Part shown: one piece after another, positions 1-11,291 of the stretch
Position numbering within the stretch: the stretch's first letter is position 1
Layout: the number at the start of each line of letters is the position of its first letter
Assembly: GCA_049999725.1 (NCBI GenBank)
Contig: JBNGIS010005425.1
Coordinates: 82,226 to 115,433, forward strand
DNA: 33,208 bases
Direction of reading: 5' to 3'
From: Haplomitrium mnioides
Lineage: Eukaryota; Marchantiophyta; Haplomitriopsida; Calobryales
Translations under genes and position numbers: made by a program
Notes under the pieces: model-generated
Database searches by the model: none
Seen by the model: the letters and a program-made list of their open reading frames with translations, nothing else
Told to the model about the DNA's origin: nothing

Positions 1-2750
1 CTGATATAAAAAGATGTTGAAACTCTGGTCTGAATGTGGTGTGGACTTGCAAAAATTGAAGACATGTTTAGAAAAAGGCTTGCATTCTAGTGGAAATTTG
101 GCGTGTATAATGCAGACTTTTATTCAAAATGGAAAAGTTGAAGTTGTCAAACATTTTTGGTGAAATGTTGGTGGATTAGATGAATATGAATCACATCCTA
201 TACAATGATGGTGTTAGTGCAATATCTAAGCATGAAAATATCCAAAATAGAGCTAGTATGTGGAATATTGTAATGGTGGAAGGAATATTGCATAGATGAA
301 GCGTGTTCATTATCAAATATGGAAAAGGAGATTGATCTCATATATAACTGTTTTATGGAGAGTGTGCACTATTTGAGAACCGATGGCAGATTGCAAACAA
401 CCCTTGTGAAATATCTGAGTTCTACATATTAGTTTTTGTATATGTGATGTGCCATTTATTTCTGTTGCTATATGAATTGTGTAGGTTGCTTTCTTTGCAA
501 CCCATATATATTTATACAAGCATTTGTGTTGCATATGTTTGTAGTGACTAGAGGATGATGCTAGCAAAAGGAGATTGAAAGAAAAAATAGAGTCTGCCTC
601 TTCTTTGCTGCGTAATCGTTCATATACTAACTCATTTATGTGTTTGTATTTATGGAGCTAGTCATAAGAAGAGAAAAAAAGACTAGCATAAGTTCACCTC
701 AACTAATCAAATAGTCATCCTTCATTTTTGGCTTGCTATGTGCTCCATGTTTTCATAGAGCATGAAGTTACAGCCTAAGCAACACCAATGCTAATTTATG
801 TTTAATCAGAAAGTCACGATATGAAATAGTGTTATGGTATATCAATGCCTATTCGTAGCACAACAGTATGAATTTGGTGGAGAGCTAACTTTCTCTATAG
901 TTTTGGCTACCCAATGGCTCCATAACACCTATTTAGACTGATGTATTTGGAATCAAAGTGAAGTTATTGTTTTGAATTTTGTTTTCTTATTGCTTTAGTA
1001 TGGAATGATGGAATGCTTCTTTGTGGTTCATCCATTCTTTTCCCTTCCTATTGTCACGTGACATTATACAAAAGGTCCACTTGATCCACTATGTACATGA
1101 TTTGTGTGACTAGAAGTCCACATATCAGAATACCGTTGGTGTGTGGCGTGTTGATTTGTCAATGTTTTGACTTTGCTTCTAGTACTCAAGATTCTTGCTA
1201 GCCTAAGAATTTTCCTTATTGTTGGTGTAGCTGCCAATCTACTAGAAGGATCCAAGATATCTCTTTTCTTGGATTGCTAGATAGCTTTCATATTGTTCAC
1301 TCCTTTTTTATCCCCCCATTTCCCCTTTTGTCTTACATTTTGACTTCTTAAACCCGATGCTAGAATTCTTTTGTATGTCTTTCTTTTAACTATAGACGTT
1401 TTTAGATACTTCATTATCATTCTCTACCTTTGTATGTTTGTAATTCATGAGTCTAGGGTCTCTTAACTTTTGGTGACCTTTGTTTGACTTCAACCTTTGT
1501 CTGCCACGTATTGTAACTTTAATTTTTATACATCTGAGACAATACATGTTTGTTGTCGTAATCTTGAATGTAAGCTTTGCCTTTCGAAGCTCTATTCATT
1601 ATGAAAACACCTTTTTGTAAATTGTGTTCTTATTTGTTCGTAGCCTCATATGTCATAAGTCATTTGTTGTATTGTTATTACTATCATAGTTTCATAATTT
1701 CTACTATCAAACTTCAAGTGTCGTGTACATGCTCATTAACTTTTGTTTCGTAGCTCTCTTTTCAAAGATTTTCTTTTTTATCTTGTTTTATCAAAACTCC
1801 TTAGTTCTATTTTGTGAATTTTTAGTTAACAACTTTAACCCTAGGTTCTAGTTATTAGCTGCTAGCTTCATTGCCGCCATTCATGGGTAGTTTGACCACT
1901 ATGTCTTATCTATGTCTTGACTTCAACAATCTCTACCTCTCCTCTTTTGCCACGTATCTCCCTCCTTGTCTGACTACGGCTTAACTTGACCAATGCTAGA
2001 ATTTCTCTTCTTATAAGAACCAATTTTATAGCATAATTTTCCCTCAATTACTACTTAGTGGATTCCCCAACTGACATTTTTTTATTAGCTTTACTCTATA
2101 GTTCCTCTTTCAAATTTTTTACATAACCTCTAATATCATAAGTCTGTTGTTGGAACCTCCCTTTTGTAGCTTCATTTCAGAACCAATTGGTTTGTTGCCT
2201 TTTCCCTAGGTCCCTACTACTGTCCACTAGGTTCACCACCGCCAACTTTCAATGGGGTAGTTTGACCGTTGCATCTAGACAAAATATGCACCATGACATC
2301 AACAATCCAAAGCATTGCCTCTACTTCCAACCTTTCATCTTGATATTTTTGAAAAGACAAAAATACGCTCCACCTCTCCTCTCTTGCCACATCTCTACCT
2401 CCTTGCTTGATTACAAGCTTAACCCAACCGATGTTAGAACCCTTCTTGCTATAAGAGCCGATTATGAACCATCCTTGTTTCTTGCTATAACCTTGTAGAT
2501 TTCCTGAGCCAACTTTAGAGCTCCTTGCAATATAGCGACTGACTTTAGAACCTCTAGAAATATAGTATATGAATTTAGAACTCCTCTTGCTATAAGAACT
2601 GATTTTAACCAGCGAGGTTCCCTGATTACAACTTTTTTGACTCCCTATTCAACTTTACAGTTGTCCTCAATAAACCGATGTTAGACTTGCTCTTGTTATA
2701 AGAACTGACCATGATTTAGTTCCCAGCCAAATGTAAAGCCTTCTCATCTC
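1..2750. repeat. AT-rich dispersed repeat, copy L
   Basis: No gene is visible. Several short blocks recur in the same order and orientation at 14.8-16.8 kb: a 'gagagtgtgcact...gcagatggc' type block, 'aaaaggagattgaaa', 'tttttggctt...gttttcatagag' and 'gaatttggtggag'. This suggests two old copies of one repeat family. Within it, about 1865-2070 and 2230-2480 are diverged tandem modules sharing 'cacctctcctct', 'ttgccac' and 'tataagarcc'. From 2430 to 2710 a short phrase around 'cttgctataagaactgatt' is repeated. Extents are by eye; the repeat class is unknown. Confidence 0.5.
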
Positions 2751-2957
2751 CGTACGACTTGCAAAAGATGACCCATCACTATAGTCAATGGTATGATTGA
2801 CTTGAGCTGCCCGACTTTAGGAACACCAACTAACACTACTAAGCCGACATTTAGCTCTCTCGAAACACAAAGTTTATAAGGAAGATTTGCGAGCATCATG
2901 TTCCCTTCATCTTGAATATCCTTCTTTGGTTTATGCTGTCAGGGCATAGGGGGGAAC

Positions 2958-3540
2958 TGTGATGCAACCTTGTTGTAGTATTGTTATAAGACACTAAGTT
3001 GGTGATGTATAACAAGAACAATTTTCACGCTTGAGGCCTAAGTGCAGTTCCAATCAGTCCACCAATCAAAATACTGTAGACTGGAGTTCCCAGTTCACTT
3101 GTCATAGTAACCTTATTAGGGATAAGCTGATGTATACTCCAGTGTCAGGCCCAAGAGAAGTTGAAGTAGGTCAGAGATAGGGGATCCGGGTTGCTGGACA
3201 CTTCTCAAAGTGTTTGTGTTGATTGAGCTATCTAAGGGTAGCCTGGTCGTGGATCATGGGGGTATTTACTTCTACCATGACTATGGGAAGTTGTGAAGGG
3301 GCCTTTCTTTTCCCTCAAAACCTGTATTGGGTCATGCATTCAACTTGTGGCTACATTCTTGGCTCTGTACACATGTGTCTATTATTGTCTTTTTCAGGGA
3401 GGTGGTGACCCTTTTTCAATAGGTACTACTTCCCTTTCAGATCAGCCATTGATTAACTTTGCTTGTGAAATAAATAGACAAATGCCATAAACAAATAACA
3501 ATATATGCAAACTCCGAATGTTTAATTTATAGAAAACTGA
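2958..3540 (+). other. Possible LTR start after a polypurine tract
   Basis: A G-rich purine run (cataggggggaac, about 2945-2957) is followed directly by TGTGATGCAACC. That is the usual arrangement of a polypurine tract and the TG start of a 3' LTR. I could not place the LTR end or find a partner LTR in the window. The end coordinate is arbitrary, and small ORFs here match nothing I know. Confidence 0.25.
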
Positions 3541-5650
3541 TATAAGAAATTCAGAAAACAATATTCATTCGGTTGAGCTCTCTCAAAACACAGCTGGTTC
3601 AACTTGACAGGAGTTTCCAAGCAGCATTGAGGTATACAAGACACATAGATTCCCCCTTAATTGGGTTTCAGATTGACACAACCCACAACACACCCCACAA
3701 AATGTACTGAACACACAAGCAAGTATACTTGAAGGAGGCTATTTGACAAATTTTTTTCTGAATGAGTACCTTAGCCTGCCTACTTCCTGGACGTGACAGA
3801 ACTTATCAAGAAAAAAACACAGCAATTACTTGTCACCTTGCGACCAACCAACTCAACCAAAGGCCATTGGAATTTATATTTCAGTCTGGTAGCCTGCTAT
3901 AGGTACTTGGGATCCTTCCTCTGACCGGTAGCTCTAGGACCTGATAAGGGTGTCTCCCTCTTTGCAGAGGAATAACTGCTCATAGTCCCCAGCTAGGGAA
4001 CCTCTTCCGCCTCTTCTTCCAATTTCAGTCACACACTTGTCAGGTACTACCACCCAGCTAGGGAGCCCGAATCATTGATGGATGGGTTCCAAACAACAAA
4101 CCTTGGACTAGACTTTCCGATTATTTTTGAGCACTTCTCATCTGCTAAAACAAAGTCATGCATTAATATTACATCCAACTACTTACACCCCATTGAATTT
4201 TTGCATCTCTTCATCCACCACCATGTTCTCGGCCCTTCAGGGTGCTCAAACCCTCTTTCTTCACACGGAATTAGAACTCTGAACTCTTTTTCTAACATCC
4301 CAACACACTCTGAAATTCTGTTCTTCACACCACAAAAGATTTATGAATCTCTTTTTTCTTGATACCCCAATAGAACTCTGAAGTTCTTTTCTCCACACCA
4401 ACAAAACTTCACCAACAGATTCACAACCCTCACTCTCTAACTCCTTTATACCAAGACAACGTCAATTTTCTTCTACCATCCTCATGTTTATCCAATTTCT
4501 CATCCTCTTGGTCTCTCCCTTGGTCCATCCCCTTGAGCTACACCAAACCATGATGCCTTGTAAAACTTAATTTTCACAACCGTCCCTGGCAACCCATTTC
4601 AACTGTTTCTACTTTTCTTTTTTTCTTTTCTCAGTTTGTTGATATTGACACCACACTACCTACCAGATCACCCTTACATTCGGTCACTACAAATTCATCA
4701 GTATACTCACTACCTCTACTCTGTCCAACTACTTGCCCCTCTTCAAGAATGCTATCTGCCAACTCCACAATCAAGCCACTTGTCTATATTTTCTTTCTCT
4801 ACTCCTAGTCAAACCCCAACCAACCTATATGTCAGTTCCACCTCGATGCGGGTGGAGCTTCTAGGTTTCACAACCAACATCTCCTCAACCTCCCCAACCA
4901 TTGTAATCCAATGTAGAGGGTCAGATGCAAGAAGGCTAATTCTAGAGCAATAGACACACACATCCACCGATTAGTCACTCATGTGTATCAATCAATCCAG
5001 AAGCCCCATACATAGCCTCTCTACTAAATTGCAGAACTGGTAATTTTGTGGTGTATTTCTTATAGGCTTCTAATTGTACGTCATTAAGATCAGACTTTTT
5101 TCCATTATTTAGCTTGCCCTTGAGGGAAATCCCACTTAGCATGCCTATATCCATCACTCTCTATACTTTTGTTCATCCATTTTGCTGAAGACTCCATCGT
5201 GCAACTATAACTCTTCAGCACAATTCAGATGCATCTTGCACAACTTTGACGCACGCTTCTTGATGATTGCTATAGGTTTTAGCGTTCTCCACATGTCCAC
5301 TAGCACGGAAATATCCACCCATGATGTTGGTCCTAGTTCATTGCTCAAGTTCAAATAATCAAAAGAAGTGTATAGGTTTTCCAAGTGTGACCAGAGATTT
5401 CCTCAATCTAAATTTAGTTCCAGCATTGAGATGTCGTGGAAGATTCCCTTGACACAAAACATTGGTTTCTCTCTCCCATACTTTCTGGTCTGGCCTTGTG
5501 CTCAGAATTTATCCCCTGGACCAAGCCTTGAATTGTGATTCCGAGAGCTCACCCAGTCTACCTCATCAAAGAACAGAGGCATCCAACCTGCAATAGTAAT
5601 GTCCCAAGCTTCCCTTTTTCTTTTCTCTCCTCCATCAGAGAATACTATAC
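3541..5650. other. C-rich intergenic stretch, no gene recognised
   Basis: The plus strand is rich in C and T and poor in G. Open frames at 4075-4362 and 4636-4953 are low-complexity Ser/Pro/Thr translations of that bias. A 60-codon minus frame at 4975-5157 has more normal composition but no motif I recognise and no extendable exon on either side. Phrases such as 'agctagggarcc' recur near 3990 and 4055, consistent with decayed repeats. Confidence 0.4.
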
Positions 5651-5810
5651 CTCAATGCTAGGAATTGACCAGGACTCTTGACTAAGAACACACACTCTGT
5701 TTTGTTTTTAGGAGAAGAGCAATAGCAGGTCCTCAATGCTAAGAATTGACCAGGACTCTTGACTAAGAACACACTCTGTTTTGTTTTTAGGAGAAGAGCA
5801 ATAGCAGGTC
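5651..5810. repeat. Recent tandem duplication, 81/79 bp
   Basis: Copy 1 (5651-5731) and copy 2 (5732-5810) both begin ctcaatgcta and end in agcaatagcaggtc. By eye they differ by one substitution (G/A at the 11th base) and loss of one CA dinucleotide in copy 2. Such high identity in otherwise decayed DNA implies a young duplication. Confidence 0.9.
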
Positions 5811-6737
5811 CTGACCCCTGTCCAAAACACTAAAAAGAAGGACTCCTTCAAAATTAATGTCGCAGAGCTACGAAGCACTGAGCTTAGCCCCTTAGAACTT
5901 AGGTGCTTTCACAATGAAACCTCTGTGCTCGCCCATGCTAGAGAGGCTTGTCCTCACTCAATGTCCATTTCTTCAAGTAGACCTATAACAATGGCCTCCC
6001 CTACATCGACTTGCCCCATGTTCTTCCACAATTAACGTAAGTGCACCTCTCTACAAGACATTCTAGCTTGCATGCATGCTCCTTCATTTAATAGTCCATA
6101 TTATCTTTACTAACATCATGATCCACTCCCTCCTTTTTTTTTACCCTAACCATGAATGCGGAGGCAAGAAATTCCCCACTTTCTTCCTAGTAGTCCAATG
6201 CAATACTCCCATCTCCACCTTCATTTTTTCTTAGGCCCTGGTTTTTCTTGGTAGCTGGTGGGTTAGGCTTCATTAGGACTTTAAATTTTATTTAATTTTC
6301 TTAACCTCCATATATTTGCATGTACTACAAAACTCACTCAACAATACAAACACTACAAAATTCACTCAACAACACAAACAACTCACTCACACCTACATAA
6401 ATATTGACTTACGAGCATGAGCTTCTTCTTTTTTCTCCTCTAGAAGCTCCTTTTTTTCTCCTCTAGATTGTCCATGGCTGGCTTCTTCATCCACTTTGGT
6501 GTTGAAATACTAAACTTGATACGTAACCGGCCATGATGACGGATAGACTGCCAATACGTATTATGTGTCCATACATATTGAACCTTTTTAGGGTTAACCA
6601 TGATGACGGACGGACAGATTGCCAATACATATTATTGTGTCAATACATATTGAACCTTTATAGGGTTAAGTTATTTAAGTTGATGTAGGGTAAGTTTAGG
6701 TAAATACATAGTATGTAGAGAGAGAAGAAGGAAGATC

Positions 6738-6741
<4 letters not shown>
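5811..6741. other. Intergenic; contains a second short tandem duplication
   Basis: No gene is visible. About 6531-6597 and 6598-6664 are two copies of a roughly 67-bp unit starting ccatgatgac and ending near aacctttttaggg; they differ at several positions. A 'cactacaaaaytcactcaacaa' phrase is repeated around 6325-6385. The rest looks like neutral AT-rich sequence. Confidence 0.6.
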
Positions 6742-6788
<47 letters not shown>

Positions 6789-6798
6789 NNNNNNNNNN

Positions 6799-6852
<54 letters not shown>
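6742..6852. repeat. (GA)n microsatellite containing an assembly gap
   Basis: An uninterrupted GA dinucleotide run is broken only by 10 Ns at 6789-6798, so the true length is unknown. The minus-strand open frame across it (Ser-Leu repeats) is an artefact of the dinucleotide. Confidence 0.97.
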
Positions 6853-6854
<2 letters not shown>

Positions 6855-8228
6855 GCCAGCCTCTTCCCTTTTACAAACTCACTTGGTTGATCATATGATT
6901 TCTCTCTCATATTTGACTCTAAAGAATTGTCTCCTCGATTTCTTTACATTTGGCTTTCTTAGCTACTACTTGGAGTTAGCACCTCCTTTGTATGATACCT
7001 ATGTTTGTCATAGAAACATTCTAATCTACATTAGAATCCTAAATTTTAAAGAGTTCATAACTAAAATTCAATTACAATTTCCTACGCTATACAACTCTTA
7101 TCTGATTTGTTGGTGTATGATGATTGTCATTGAGGCCCGAGCCCTAGTGTTGTTGTTGTTGTTATACTTCATGTACTTCCCTTCTCCCTCTACAAATCTT
7201 CTTCACTCAAATTGATGATTTCCCATCCATGACCCTAACAATACTAAATGGATTAAGACTAAGGTGCATCTAGTAGAGTATGCGGGAGAGTGTCGCCCTC
7301 TTCTTTCCTTAGTCTACTCGTAAATCTTAGATTGTTAGATTGAGCCCATAACTTTGTCTTTGTTGTTTCTCTTAAAAGAGCCTAGAAGATTGTCTCTCAC
7401 TTCATTTTATACCTCTAAGAATAAAGAGTATGATCACAAATACCTTGTCAATGAATGTTCCATCATGCTATAGTGTTATCCTTACCTTTGCTCCAATAAT
7501 GAAGAGTGTTCCGAACTCCATAATTTGATTCATCACGAGAATATTACTCATGACCAGAATTGAAAAGCATGTATTACAAAGTTTGGCTTGAAGAGTGTTA
7601 GTGTTAGAGTTGAGCAACCACTACACTCACAACAACTACCCACAACCTACCTGAAGATTGAGTGAGGCTTACAGCCCACCCTCACTAACCCAAAGTGCTG
7701 AAAATTTTGCGTGACGCACAAAGATCAACAAGGCCTACAATAGACATGGAGAAGAATTTCAAACAGCTGGCTACATTGAAACTGCAAACTTGACTCCAAG
7801 ACATACTAATTGTCTATTAATAGTTTACACTTGATGATCTTTCTTGTGCCTCTCCTCCATCCGCGCTCTTGTACCATCTCGTGTCTCGTTGTCTTTCATA
7901 CACTCGTAATGTTATCATGTTGTACACTTTTCATGGTGATTAATTCTTACGTACTGTATTCTAAGTCAATGATTACACTTCTGTCGAGGATTATTGATTC
8001 AGGAATGGATCCGGGCTCTCTAGCACCTGATCCATCAAATCACTGTTCCTCGCACTCTTGACTGTGGTCATGTTCAGATTGCCTTGATCAAATCGAAACA
8101 ACTCTCATACATTGTCCGCAGATTCTCATTTCTTGAAGATCAAAGGCACTCGCAGATCAGAGGCACGGATTTGTTAGTTTGATAGAGCTCCAGCGCCATC
8201 CAAGGTTGATTAATTACACTTTTGGTAG
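6853..8228. other. Intergenic, downstream of the ABCG gene
   Basis: No supported gene. There is a short (TTG)n run near 7151-7163. The last few hundred bases before 8229 should include the 3' UTR of the minus-strand ABCG gene, but I see no clear AATAAA (TTTATT on the plus strand) there. Small frames at 6883-7215 and 7810-8061 show no motif. Confidence 0.5.
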
Positions 8229-11200
8229 CTACTTGGCTCTGTGGGGGGACCGAACATGGAAGGGGAGTTCGGAGACCTTGACAAACACGCAAAACAAAAT
8301 CCTGTAGAGGATCACAAAGAGGCAGAGCATCGCAAGATTCCACCACTTGCTCCTGGATGTATCTACATCGAAGGACGACTCGATTATAGTCTTTCCCGCG
8401 ACTAACGAACCATCACTTAAAGCATTCAAGGGTTGATCATTCATAAAGCTCTCGCCAATAAATTCGTTTTCCAAAAGACCCTGCAATTCCATTCCAAGCT
8501 TCAAACATATGCATGAATTGCCAACCCATGCCAATCCTGAAGTTAGAAATGGGAGAAATGTGTGAGATCTTAATATACCTGCAATGTGTACATGATATGG
8601 CTCGTGTAGTGCAAGGGATATCTCCAGACTGGCGCTGGGATGTCATTGCGCGGCCTAAAAAATCCCGAGACAATGATGAATAGTCCCTGCATGCATCCGA
8701 ATGAACAGGGTCAGTCGTCCAGCGAGCGTACTAGTGGGGTTTCTCTGTGCATTGGCAAAAAAAATTTGTTCAGTTTCTGCGAAGCCAAACACATGGCAAC
8801 GTAGAGATGCTCACCATAATCCCAGATCCAACGATGATCCCCATCAGAAAGTTGGGCACCATGACTGTGACGCACATCATCAAACTTTCGGTAACAAGTA
8901 AGGCAACGAAAACGATGAGTATAAAGAATCCAACGTGACTGATGTCGCCATGCAGGCCAACTAAAAAGTAGCAGATGGCAGTCGACACCACGGTTGTGAG
9001 GAACAGGAATGGTAAGGACGATAATGTGTTCCCGATTACGAATGACGCCACACCGTAATGTCCGCTCATCCTTTCTTTCGTGAAAACCTACAGCAAATTC
9101 ACGTGCGAATTGTGAAAACTGCCCACAAGAAGGAAAACTAGCTCAGATGCGGCCCAGATAGGAATTAAAAAAGGCAACAGACGAACCTTAATGTCTTCTA
9201 TAAAAGAAGGAAAACTTCCGACGGACATGAATGTCATAAACATGGCAACAAATGCTAGGGCTGCTACTCTTCCCTGCAGCACAACCGCACCCATCAGTGT
9301 TTCAAGGAGAGTCCTCTGAAAAAAAAACAATTGCAAGAACTGACCTGAAGTTTGGTTTCATGTCGACAATCTGACCATGAAACGCTTACATAAATGGCTC
9401 TGAAATGGAAACCCAGGTTGAGGAAGACGGTGCCGACGCAGAGACTGAGCAGCATGAACATTCCGAGTCGCACCCAATGATACCCCAAGTCTCTGGACAT
9501 ATTCAAGATGGATCTCACTGTGAGAGTCATGGATTGGCGTAGGAGACCAACCTTGGGTCTAGTGAAATGTTGTACTACAGATTCCTGCGATTCATCAGCA
9601 CCGTCACTCTTACAATTCAGCATTTTGTTCAGCTGTCGTCCCTAAGAAAGCATTGGCTGCTCAAAATTCGAAACAGGCTCTCAAGCACAAAAGAAAATCG
9701 ACTACAGCATGTCCAATCAACTGATGGGGATCGATACCTGGTTGTGATTCTTGGCAGCATCATTTATTGTGGATATTGTTTTGCTTGCCCAACGAGAGCT
9801 ATCGTACGTTGCTACGAGATGGCCGACCACCTCGGTGGTGTCCATCTTGTTCAGATACTCGAGTTCTGTGCTGCTTGCTCTTTCCAAATCATCTTCGAGA
9901 CAACTGCCAACAGGATCCCTCAGAGTCTCGGCCACCGTATCGAAGTCTGAGTTCATGCATCGAAGAAAGTGATCCGATGGATTGCGCAACATTGGACATG
10001 GAAACCCTGCTTCTGCAAAAAACTAAATAATAATTGCGTCGAACAATCGCACAGGTCTCAGCACTCCATCGTTTGGGAGAGAACTCACAGCTACAGTGCA
10101 GGAATCGAAGCTATGCAATACTCACAGTTCCGGCATCTCTGGCTGAACCGAAATAAACTGAGCGTCCACTTGATAATAACAGGAGATCGTCAAAACTTTC
10201 GAAGATTTCACTGCTGGGCTGATGAATGACAGCAATCACTGTACGCCCACCTCTTGCCAATCTCTTGATTGTTTGAATCACCAAATATGCGGATGCACTG
10301 AGGTAGAAATGGATTCGGATGAATGAATAGAAAGAAAACACAACTAATCTTCAGAAATTCGATGGATGAAAATGGGAGGCTCGTACCTGTCCAAGCCACT
10401 GGTGGGTTCATCCAGAAAAAGAAGGGGCGGGCGCGAGAGAATCTCTAATGCGATGCTGAGGCGCCTCTGCTCGCCACCACTCAATCCTCGCAAGTGCCAA
10501 TTCCCGACATGAGTATTGGCACAACTCTTGAGACCCATCTGAGCAATGACAGCATGCACAACATCCTGTCGATGCTTCTTGTCACCTACAAGTCTCAAGC
10601 AAGCAGAGAACCAGAGTGTCTCCAAGACAGTCAAAGTTCCTGTCAATGTATCTGCCTGCGGCACATATCCCTGGAATCCATGTGCCGCACAAACTCAGAT
10701 ATACACAGTTCCCATGAATTCATAACTGTAACTGTCTATGCAATTTATGACATAAAGATGCTGAGAATATTCACTCACAGACAATCCAAACGAGAGTGCT
10801 TCACGACGTCCATTGAGTAGAATGTCTCCGCTAATAGTTACATTATTCGCCAGCCTCCCTGTTGCGAAGAAAAACCAGCCACCCACAAGCGTGGAGCTTG
10901 AAGATCTAGTGCAGGAAGGCGCACTAAAATTGTTTTGAAAGGATCATTGGTGGCAACCAGAAAAACCAAAACCTCACTTGAACTCCATTGCTGTACCTGA
11001 AAGAGAATCGAGAATTGTGGATTTGCCAGATCCGGAAGGACCCATAATGGCTAGCATCTGGCAAGGCATTGCGTAGCCTGTGATTCTATCCAGCAGCGTA
11101 TGATTTCCACGCACTCTGACTGTTAAGTTTTCCCACGTCAGGAGGAATTGCAATTCACGGGACACACTCAATCTTCCCAATTGCGTTGGCAAACTGATGC

Positions 11201-11291
11201 TACGATTCATAAGGTCAAATGTACGACGAGAAACGAGTAAGTCCTCATGGGTTTCTAATCCTCCCACTGACAAAACCTGAGCTGAATCCAT
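8229..11291 (-). CDS. ABCG half-transporter, 10 exons, intact, 695 aa
   Basis: Exons, transcription order: 11291-10997, 10858-10779, 10670-10387, 10297-10126, 10022-9738, 9641-9390, 9273-9187, 9087-8815, 8686-8579, 8480-8229. They total 2088 nt; every intron is GT...AG, 89-138 bp, and phase is kept throughout. The ATP-binding domain comes first: Walker [10 protein letters not shown] (84-92), Q-loop GYVPQ (126-130), signature LSGGE (188-192), Walker B LLFLDE (208-213), D-loop SGLD, H-loop His245. The linker has [10 protein letters not shown] and [20 protein letters not shown] then leads into about six membrane segments. Length and the NMSRD and GTLTV motifs fit plant ABCG11/12/15-type half-transporters, which dimerise in the plasma membrane and export cuticular lipids; the exact substrate is inferred only by family. 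The start ATG follows an in-frame TAG upstream. The acceptors at 9641 and 8480 are the least certain junctions. Confidence 0.93.

Noticed and set aside
4975-5157. 60-codon minus ORF with protein-like composition
   Set aside because: No known motif, no extension by splicing on either side, and the surroundings are decayed repeats.
6671-6910. Ser-Leu repeat ORF
   Set aside because: Produced by the GA microsatellite and the run of Ns.
8140-8346. 68-codon minus ORF at the 3' end of the ABCG gene
   Set aside because: A shadow frame overlapping exon 10, which is fixed by the transporter C-terminus.
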